Of a DNA stretch of 64,000 bases, positions 7,923-17,100 are shown piece after piece; the first letter of the stretch is position 1, and each line of letters starts with the position of its first letter. A program made the position numbers and the translations under genes. The DNA is taken from positions 62,001 through 126,000 of IMG/VR virus record IMGVR_UViG_3300002144_000620, one strand, 5' to 3'. The stretch comes from a virus. Under the pieces are notes generated by a model. That model made no database searches and had not been told where the DNA came from. It saw nothing but the letters and a program-made list of their open reading frames with translations.

Positions 7923-8212
7923 TTGATTCCCAAAAAGATTATAAAGTTCAGAATATCGAGAAAGCTAATGATTTAATTTACCATAGTAGCGGTTCTATAG
8001 AAAAAGGCGCTAAAGGGGACGCTAAATCATATATAGATGAACTTGCTGGGGGTAAATCAAATAGTTACAGTAAAGCAAATAGTTTTAATCTAGTATTATC
8101 TGGTAAGATTATTAATAAATATAGAGAAGGTTTTTATGATAAAAACACTCACAATACCACCATAACTTCGTCTAAAATGGTATTAAAACAAATGATAGCT
8201 AATTTAGCTTAA
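6248..8212 (+). CDS. Chimeric tape-measure-like protein B (N-part of C fused to C-terminus of A)
   Basis: A 654-residue intact frame. Residues 1-559 equal the N-terminus of the protein at 8276, including the charged coiled-coil-like region, the hydrophobic segment (about 150-190) and the body up to DRFAIGLTPLFV. Residues 560-654 equal the last 95 residues of the protein at 3536. It therefore lacks the C-specific part (residues 560-933 of C). It arose at the junction of a 2,028-bp tandem duplication. The frame is open and has its own TATTTATA and leader, so it may be expressed as a shorter variant. A transient duplication or an assembly artefact from mixed strains remains possible. Confidence 0.75.
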   Translation: MAQGDFFSDLSNAADKLNQAAKDGVINNSTQEQQMERMLEMYEAINAKKAAGFKWDLKSETIGANIRRWGKGMVDDANKLKKAKKGLVIQQKSINKLNDLELKLIKEGKKETAELVKKKKEQAVLEKEISQVNLNVAKSASSKLGSVMAGFSNFGKSAMNLFSPLSGIFSFILGTVFSIGKSLFNILLPIEKAWKMFLEMQKAVGGLSADIGLTNKEYMGLLSRMPMLYSDIAGYGGKIEDIATIIGTFSKNTGKNRLFSNEEIEGIVKLGYSTGLGVDGVTEMVGEFDNLGYSLEQTMKTADKGRKLAAKFSINQTKLLKTTTDVVKNLTGTAFGRSVEDLTKLSAKAQSLRFNLAESIKSFKDSFFSPEKAIEAAAKIQVLGGEMAQQFGDPFSLMYDSMNNADGMAEKLINSAKNLATKNKNNEFIIPPAQRQILREQAEALGQNYDEIVNAGIEQARTADKLISLSKASGSLTNFNDDDQQALANLMTLGKNGYEIKMPNGISKLVSTITSEDQLKNILSARQANENAAQERLNLSERFSIVLDRFAIGLTPLFVDSQKDYKVQNIEKANDLIYHSSGSIEKGAKGDAKSYIDELAGGKSNSYSKANSFNLVLSGKIINKYREGFYDKNTHNTTITSSKMVLKQMIANLA

Positions 8213-9950
8213 TAATGAATATAAAAACAATTTCTTTTGTATTTATAGTTAAGGAATATATAGTAAATTTAATATATGGCACAAGGTGATTTTTTTAGTG
8301 ATTTAAGTAATGCGGCTGATAAGTTAAATCAAGCTGCTAAAGACGGTGTGATCAATAACTCAACCCAAGAGCAACAGATGGAACGTATGTTAGAAATGTA
8401 CGAAGCTATAAACGCTAAAAAAGCCGCTGGATTCAAATGGGATTTAAAATCAGAAACAATTGGTGCTAACATCAGACGCTGGGGTAAAGGAATGGTTGAT
8501 GACGCCAACAAGCTAAAAAAAGCTAAAAAGGGTTTAGTGATACAACAAAAAAGTATTAATAAACTTAATGATCTTGAGCTTAAATTAATAAAAGAGGGTA
8601 AAAAAGAAACTGCTGAGTTAGTAAAAAAGAAGAAAGAACAAGCTGTATTAGAAAAAGAAATATCTCAAGTTAATCTTAATGTTGCCAAAAGTGCTAGTAG
8701 TAAACTAGGTAGCGTTATGGCTGGCTTTAGTAACTTCGGTAAAAGCGCTATGAACCTTTTTAGTCCACTAAGTGGTATTTTTAGTTTTATATTAGGTACG
8801 GTTTTCTCAATAGGTAAATCACTATTCAACATATTATTACCAATAGAAAAAGCATGGAAAATGTTTCTCGAAATGCAGAAAGCTGTTGGAGGCCTATCTG
8901 CTGATATTGGTTTAACCAATAAAGAGTACATGGGTCTATTAAGTAGAATGCCTATGTTATATAGCGATATTGCTGGATATGGTGGTAAAATAGAAGATAT
9001 AGCAACTATTATCGGTACTTTTAGTAAAAATACTGGTAAAAACCGATTATTCTCAAACGAAGAAATTGAAGGTATTGTTAAATTAGGTTATAGTACTGGA
9101 CTAGGTGTTGATGGTGTAACCGAAATGGTTGGTGAATTTGATAACTTAGGTTATTCATTAGAACAAACAATGAAAACAGCTGACAAGGGTAGAAAACTTG
9201 CCGCTAAATTCAGTATTAATCAAACTAAGTTACTCAAAACAACAACAGATGTTGTTAAAAATTTAACAGGAACAGCCTTTGGTAGAAGTGTTGAAGATTT
9301 AACTAAATTATCAGCTAAAGCACAATCATTAAGGTTTAATTTAGCTGAGTCAATTAAATCTTTTAAAGATTCGTTCTTTAGCCCAGAAAAAGCTATTGAG
9401 GCGGCAGCTAAAATACAGGTACTAGGTGGTGAAATGGCGCAACAATTTGGGGACCCTTTCTCATTAATGTATGATTCAATGAATAACGCTGATGGCATGG
9501 CCGAGAAATTGATTAATAGTGCTAAAAATTTGGCTACAAAAAATAAAAACAATGAATTTATAATACCACCAGCACAAAGACAAATATTAAGAGAACAAGC
9601 TGAAGCCTTAGGTCAAAATTATGATGAGATTGTTAATGCTGGTATAGAGCAAGCTAGAACAGCCGATAAGTTAATATCGTTAAGTAAAGCATCTGGTTCA
9701 TTAACCAATTTTAATGATGATGACCAACAAGCGTTAGCTAATCTAATGACATTAGGTAAAAACGGTTACGAGATTAAAATGCCTAACGGTATTAGTAAAT
9801 TAGTTAGTACCATAACCAGCGAAGATCAATTAAAAAACATATTATCAGCTAGACAAGCTAATGAAAATGCAGCGCAAGAAAGACTAAACTTATCTGAAAG
9901 ATTCAGTATTGTATTGGATAGATTCGCAATAGGTTTAACACCCTTATTCG
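7923..9950 (+). repeat. Tandem duplication, copy 2 (2,028 bp)
   Basis: Second copy. The boundary with copy 1 shows 2-bp microhomology (TT at 5895-5896, 7923-7924 and 9951-9952). Its length is divisible by three, so the junction is in frame and makes a chimeric gene. Confidence 0.95.
8240..8247 (+). promoter_or_regulatory. TATTTATA motif before tape-measure C
   Basis: Duplicate of the site at 6212, again 28 nt before the ATG. Confidence 0.5.
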
Positions 9951-11077
9951 TTAAATTAAATGAGTTTTTAGCTGATACAGGTACCCTACAAAAAATAGAG
10001 GATTTAGGTAGAGCAATATCAACACAAATGATACCATTTATTGAAGGTATTTTTACACCAGGAGGTACTGTTGATACGGGTTTAAGGTTTTTCTTAAACG
10101 ATTTTGATAAATTTTTAGTTGATGCTAAAAAAATGATGGATGGTAAGGGTGACTTCTTTACTAAAATAAAAGGTGTGTTTACAACAATGGTTAAATTTGT
10201 AGTGGACACAATATTACCATACGTACAGTATATATTTGGTAATATACTGACAGCAATGAAAGATATACCAGGTATTGGAGATGCTATGAATGTCGCTGGT
10301 CAACAACTTATAGCCAAATCATTCCAAGTTGGAAAAGATGCTGAAGGGAAACCAACTTACAATAAAGGTACTGTCGGAATGGCTGGAGGATCTACAGAAG
10401 CTAACAAACTAATAGATGTGGCTAAAAAAAATCTAACCGAATCAGAGAGTAGTAATAATTTTTTTACCAGAGCTGGTAGTTCAATTTTAAATTTACTTGA
10501 AGGTACAGCTAACAGTATAGTGGCTGGAGGTGGTGAGTATATGAATGCCGTTTACGGAACAGCCTTCGATACTGAAGGTGCTCAAAGCGCAGCTAGAATA
10601 GCATTGGAATTATCTGGAGCTCAAATTGTCGATGCTTTTGGTGGTGTTTTTTCTAAAGGTTTGGATAAAAATTCATTTGAGATGGACGCCAGAGATAGGA
10701 TGAGAGTTGACGAAGGGTATAATGCGTCAGCAGATGACCACCTTAAACACATAGGTGTTCAAGATGCTATGCTTTATTCCGATGGTAGATTAATTAAAGG
10801 TAGTAAAGGTGATGCTATTGCTTTTATAGACGAAATGGCTTACGGTAAAGCACATAGTCAATCTTCTAACAATAATTCATCAACAATGACTGTTAACGTA
10901 TCTGGTACTATCGAACACGATACACCTAATGGCACAAAAACTATAACAGCTAAACAATTATACGATTCAGATCCACAAATGTTTGGTGAGTTTATCTCAT
11001 CAACAATAGCTAAACGTGATTATGGTAGTGGTAATTATATCGTTGATTTTGGTGTAACACCTGTCAATGATATATGA
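8276..11077 (+). CDS. Tape-measure-like tail protein C
   Basis: A 933-residue protein starting MAQGDF, paralogous to the gene at 3536. Lys/Glu-rich helical N-terminal region (about 60-145); hydrophobic, glycine-spaced segment with FSFILGTVFSIGKSLF near 165-190; a long helical body; further weakly hydrophobic helices (about 640-680 and 735-760); then a Ser/Asn-rich linker and a beta-like end TVNVSGTIEHD. A shared KGSKGDAIAFIDE block lies near 840-855. Tape-measure function is inferred from position and architecture; no lytic motif was noticed. It is followed by 31 bp and the giant baseplate gene, which has its own TATTTATA. Its first ~558 codons are repeated almost perfectly at 6248. Confidence 0.75.
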   Translation: MAQGDFFSDLSNAADKLNQAAKDGVINNSTQEQQMERMLEMYEAINAKKAAGFKWDLKSETIGANIRRWGKGMVDDANKLKKAKKGLVIQQKSINKLNDLELKLIKEGKKETAELVKKKKEQAVLEKEISQVNLNVAKSASSKLGSVMAGFSNFGKSAMNLFSPLSGIFSFILGTVFSIGKSLFNILLPIEKAWKMFLEMQKAVGGLSADIGLTNKEYMGLLSRMPMLYSDIAGYGGKIEDIATIIGTFSKNTGKNRLFSNEEIEGIVKLGYSTGLGVDGVTEMVGEFDNLGYSLEQTMKTADKGRKLAAKFSINQTKLLKTTTDVVKNLTGTAFGRSVEDLTKLSAKAQSLRFNLAESIKSFKDSFFSPEKAIEAAAKIQVLGGEMAQQFGDPFSLMYDSMNNADGMAEKLINSAKNLATKNKNNEFIIPPAQRQILREQAEALGQNYDEIVNAGIEQARTADKLISLSKASGSLTNFNDDDQQALANLMTLGKNGYEIKMPNGISKLVSTITSEDQLKNILSARQANENAAQERLNLSERFSIVLDRFAIGLTPLFVKLNEFLADTGTLQKIEDLGRAISTQMIPFIEGIFTPGGTVDTGLRFFLNDFDKFLVDAKKMMDGKGDFFTKIKGVFTTMVKFVVDTILPYVQYIFGNILTAMKDIPGIGDAMNVAGQQLIAKSFQVGKDAEGKPTYNKGTVGMAGGSTEANKLIDVAKKNLTESESSNNFFTRAGSSILNLLEGTANSIVAGGGEYMNAVYGTAFDTEGAQSAARIALELSGAQIVDAFGGVFSKGLDKNSFEMDARDRMRVDEGYNASADDHLKHIGVQDAMLYSDGRLIKGSKGDAIAFIDEMAYGKAHSQSSNNNSSTMTVNVSGTIEHDTPNGTKTITAKQLYDSDPQMFGEFISSTIAKRDYGSGNYIVDFGVTPVNDI

Positions 11078-11096
11078 TAAAAAAATTAATTAAAAG

Positions 11097-11104
11097 TATT
11101 TATA
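11097..11104 (+). promoter_or_regulatory. TATTTATA motif at the start of the 2,923-residue gene
   Basis: It ends only 4 nt before the ATG at 11109. If it is a promoter, the transcript would be leaderless or the real start lies further in; it may be a chance AT match. Confidence 0.3.
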
Positions 11105-11108
11105 AAAT

Positions 11109-14100
11109 ATGAGTCTTAATAGTATTTCAGAAGAATTCAGAAATGAAATTCTAAATTTAAACTTACAGTCACCACCTGACATTGTAACTGGTTTAGTTAA
11201 CTTAACTAATTCGGTAACAATTAATGCATACCTAAGTTCTTTAGGTCAATACGCTGTTATACACGATTATAAAGTACTTAATCCAGGTGATGTTGATACT
11301 GATGGTATACCAACAAGAAACGCTAATTTCAGTAGAACATTAAACACGCCAACTGATATATCAAATGGTTTAAGTGATTTAACCTCTAACCAGCAATATG
11401 TTGCTAATATAGTTAATAGTAAGGGTCAATTAACTGTTATAAATGATTACGCAAACACTAATCCTAGTGATGTTTTAACAGAAGCTGTAACACCTAGAAC
11501 AACCGATATATTAAAAAACTTAAATACACCAATAGATATTACAACAGGTCTAAATGACTTATCACCAAATGCCGCTATAGCGTCACAGTATTTATCTGGT
11601 AGAGGTTCGTTTAGTATTATAAACGATTTTAACGTAATTAATCCTGGTGACGTATTAACAGACGCTATAGCACCAAGAAATTTAGATATAGCAAAAAACT
11701 TAAACACACCAATAGATATCACAACAGGTATAAATGATTTATCACCAAATGGCACTATAGCATCACAATATTTATCAGGTAGAGGCTCATTTAGTATTAT
11801 AAACGATTTTAACGTAATTAATCCTGGTGATGTATTAACAGACGCTATAGCACCAAGAACATTAGATTTCTCTAGAAACCTAAATACACCAACAGACATA
11901 ACAGCTGGTGTAAACGATTTAACACCAAACACATTACTAGCGGCCCAATATTTATCAGGCAGAGGTTCATTTAGTGTTATAAACGATTTTATTGTTAATA
12001 ACCCTGGAGATGTATTAACAGACGCTGTAACACCAAGAACTTTAAACTTCTTACAAACACTTAATACACCTACCGATATAACAACAGGTGTAAATACACT
12101 AAGCGGTGCTTATGCCGCCCAATACTTATCTGGAAAAGGAGCGTTCACTGCTATAAACACATTTCCAAATGTTAATCCTGGTGATGTATTAACAGATGCA
12201 GTAACACCAAGAAATTTAAACTTTTCTCACGGACTAAATACACCAACCGACATCACAACAGGTATAAACACCTTAAGTGGTGCGTTTGCAGCACAATACT
12301 TATCTGGACGAGGAGCGTTTACAGTTATTAACGATTACATTAATACTAATCCAGGTGACGTTGTTAACGCAGCCACAGCACCTAGAGCATTAAACTTTTC
12401 ACATACTTTAAACACACCTTTAGATATAACAGTAGGTGTAAATACCTTAAGTGGTTCATTTGCAGCCCAATACTTATCAGGTAAAGGTTTAGGTACAGTA
12501 ATTAACGATTTCATTAATGTAAACCCTGGTGATACCGTAACGGACGCATTAGTACCCAGAACATTAAATTTAAATAAAAACCTTAATACACCTCTAGATA
12601 TCACAACAGGGTTACTTAACTTAAGTGGTTCATTTGCAGCACAATATTTAGCTGGTAGAGGTTTTGATACGATAGTAAATGATTTTAACGTAATTAATCC
12701 AGGTGATGTTGAAACAGAAGCCCTATTACCAAGAACGTTAAATTTAAGTATGACTCTAACAACACCTTTAGATATTACAACAGGTATAGGTACTTTAACA
12801 GCTAACGGTACTTTAACAGCACAATATTTAGCTGGTAGAGGTACACCAACAGTAATAAACGTTTTACCGAATGTAAATCCTGGTGATGTTCAAACTAATG
12901 CTGGACCATTGAGAATAAGTTTATTTTCTTTAAATCTGGTACCAGACCCTAATGACGCAACAGATTCATACACTTTAGCGAATCCAGGTACAGTAGCAAT
13001 CGGATCTGATACGATAATAAATAATTTTACTGTAAATAACCAAGAGGAATTAACACCTTTACAATTACAGTACTTAAATGCTAATTCTAAAAATCTATAC
13101 CAGCCAGAAAATCCAGTTGTTTACGATATATTAGCTGATTTAATATTAAATCAATCACCCAATACACAGCAAAATCCTTATGTAACTGAAGATATGTTAA
13201 AAAACGCTGACCCAACTCAATTGGTTTTAGCTGATTTCCTTAACTTACCAACAGCTTCAACACCTCTAAGCGTTTTACTCGGTACCGATTTAAATTTAGC
13301 TAATTTATTAACCGAACCTGGTATAAAAAATGATACTCTATTAGCTCAAATAGGTGCTTTAGAGCTCAAGTTTCATTTAGAAGCTAGGCTTGCCGCTAAA
13401 TTAGCTTCGGAGACCTTAGGTTGGACTACAATCGATGATATGTTAACTAACCCATTAAAGATAGCAGAAGCGCTTAAAAACCCATCTTCTGTCCTTGAAA
13501 GAGGTAATGCTGATATAACAACATTTAAAGGTGGTTTAGGTAAGTTAGCTAGTTTTATTTCTGACGTTAGCGGTTTAGGTGGTTTATCTTCCGCATTCTT
13601 TAAAGACGATTCAGTTTTATTAAAACCAACTGGAGTCGAAGATTATGATTCAGACCAAAAGTTAAGGAATAGAGATATCGATAGATTGGAAGAAACTGGT
13701 AAAGGTCAAAGATTCATGGCTTTTTCTAATTTAACGTTAAATAAATATATACCAGACTATGTCAGCCAATTAACAAACATTAGTGGTAGTAGAACATACA
13801 AAAGATTAAGAAAAGGACAAGGTGAAAACCATGAAGAAGACAAATCGTATTTAGGTAATGCCACCCAAAGAATATTCGACCTACTTACAGATGGGTCTGG
13901 TAATCAGGTTAAACCAACCGCTGAGATAACTAAACTTTTAATAGAAAATAACAAATATTCAGAACCTGGTGTTGAAAATGTATCATCATACGGATCGTTA
14001 CAAACATCTTTTATATGGCGAGGCACTACAGAAGAAAGATACTGGAACCCTTTAACAGGTGGATATACAAAAGATAACAAAAATGACGATAGAGCTACTT

Positions 14101-17100
14101 TTAAATGGAATAAAAACTTAGAACAAAGTAATCTATCAGTATCGAAAACATTCCGTGATAATTCAATAATGGGTAAAACACAAGAATTATTGAATTCTAG
14201 TGAAAACAATGTTATGTTAAGGTCAATCGATCAAACAAAAACAAAATTTAGTGATGGGTATAATTTTGCGTCAAAAGGTAGTGGTGTTATATCACCATTT
14301 AAAAAATCTAGATTAAATACAAATAACGAAGTTATTGGTTATGATTATTTAGTACCAGGGTTAGACATATCTGGTAAAAGAGATGAACAAAGAATGTACG
14401 ATGAAGTTGAACTTTGTAGAACATGGACAAAAGCTAAACCATTCTCAAAAGTAACTGATTTAATTAGATGGAAAGAATTAAATAGAAAAGAAAGAAATTC
14501 GGTATTAGATAGATATGGTAATCTAAACATACACCCATCAGCACTAAACGTAAATGAAGGTTACGGTAGACTAGGTGATGGGTTAGGCGATGCTGTTGTT
14601 GAAGGCTTCGGTGAGAAAAGAGCTAGAAAATATATGTTTTCATTAGAGAATTTAGCCTGGAGAGACGCAACACTATTTAAAGACTTACCACCATGTGAAA
14701 AAGGTTCAAATGGCGGTAGAGTTATGTGGTTCCCACCATACAACATGAGATTTACCGATGACACCAATACTAATTGGACTACACATCAATTTTTAGGTAG
14801 ACCAGAACCAATATATACTTACAATAACACCGAAAGAAGCGGCACTTTATCTTGGGATATAGTTGTCGATCACCCATCGGTATTGAATTTATTGGTATCT
14901 AAAGAATTCGCATCAATAACGGATGGAGAGGTTGATGAATTATTAGCCGCTTTCTGGTCAGGTTGTTTAGAATATGATATATTTGAATTAGCTAGAATAT
15001 GGGGTGTATTTACCGATTCAGACATCGAATACTTTAAAAAAGTTATAGCTGACCTAGATATTAGATTACCTAACGAAAAAGTTAGGAATGCAGTTAAGAG
15101 CAGCGGTTCGTTTAAAAGTAAAACTGTTCAAATAGAATCAAACGAAACTATTCAACCGTTTATACCAGATTTTAACCTTTTCTTTGAAAACGATACACCT
15201 CTACCAAAGAGTGGTTATAAAACTACCGATGATTTTAAGGTAGAACCTTTTAACACTTATTTCGAAACATATAGAAAGTTAGCTAGTATGGAAGATGAAA
15301 ATGCCCCTATAGCAAAAGAAAATCATAGATACAAAAGAGCTGAAGCGAGAGGTGAATCTGTTCCTGTAGAAGCTAAATGGATTAGATATGATCAAACTAT
15401 AGGTACTAAGAGTAATACGGATCAACATTATTTCTTCGAAAAAGATAGAGAAAAGTTTATTTCAAAAGCATTTGGTTATGATGAACAATACGAAAAGATT
15501 CAAACTGATATATCAAATCTAACAGCATCAACATACGCTGCTGTTAAAGACTATAATCTTTCGGTAATCATGGAGGCTCACGCATCCCCAACAGCACCAG
15601 GACCAACAACAACAGCGATTCAAGAGTACAATGATAAACTAGCCTCTAGAAGATTCGTATCTGTTGTAAAATGGTTGGTTTTAAATGTTTTATCTAACAA
15701 TTCTAACAGTACAATTAAATGCTATAACATAACTGATGGTGCTGAAATAACAGAATCAAATATTAATAAGTTATTTAATGATGACCTAGAATTATCAAGT
15801 AACGTTGAGATACAAAGAGGTGATATCAACGAACCTAGTGTTAGACAAAAAATAACATTTACAGTAACAGCTGCCTCAGGTCTAACAACAGATGATGTAT
15901 TTGGATCAGATGAGTTTATAAATCTTTTTGGTACACCTAGTGTGGATAACGTGACAGGTGTTCAATATTACAAAGTATCTTATGGTAACGACACGTATTA
16001 CGCTGTTGCAACAAAAGACGAATTCGATAAAATAAAAGACAATTTTAAACCAAATGGTACTTTAATTGATAAGAAATTCATTGGTACATTTCTATCTGTT
16101 AGATCCAAAACGGGTGGTGGTGTAACAGGGGTTAAATTGACACAAGCTGATATTATATGTGGTAATTTATCACCACAAGCATCATATTCTAGACGTGTTT
16201 CTTTTATTACAGAGTTAGATGAAAAAGAACTTAAAATTGAAAGAACACCACCTAAAAACGAGCAACCACCTTTAATACTTGAAAGTAAAAATGTACAGAC
16301 TAACGTAACTAAAAGAGAGATAGCACAAAGAATTCTAGGTAAATTACTTACGGAATGTGATTATTTTGAATTCTTATCAGAAGAGGCACCGATTGTATAT
16401 GACAGTTTAAAACAAAAATTAAAATATTTTACACCAGCATTTCACTCAATGACACCAGAGGGTTTAAACGCTAGATTAACATTTTTACAACAATGTATGA
16501 GACCTGGTGAAACCATAACAAAAAGTAATGGTACTAGTTGTGATGCTAAAAATAGTAGTTTTGGTAGACCACCAGTTTGTGTATTAAGGATAGGTGACTT
16601 CTACCACACTAAAATTATTATTAATAACCTTAACATTAGTTACGACCCATTATTATTCGATTTAAATCCAGAAGGTATAGGTGTACAACCTATGTTAGCT
16701 AAAGTTAGTATTAATTTTAAATATATAGGTGGTCAAGGTCTTAGAAGATATGTCGATGAATTACAGACAGCTTTGTCATTTAACTATTATGCAAATACTG
16801 ACGTATACGATGAAAGAACATTTGCCAATACAGATGCTAGAGAAAGAGATTTAATAAATCTAGAACAAGATTTCTTTGCACAAAATAGTTTAGATTTAAT
16901 ACCTATTGTAAACCAAGCTGAACTCATAACACCAAGTACAGAAAACTTAGAAATACCAGTTGGTACAATAGGTGTTATAAGTACCAGACTCTTACCTAAA
17001 TTAGCTGGGGGTACTTATTATAATGATTTGGTTGGTGCAACACCATTTAGTTCTAACGTATCTTCATATAATCCAGAATCTTGTGTTACATGGCAAGGAC

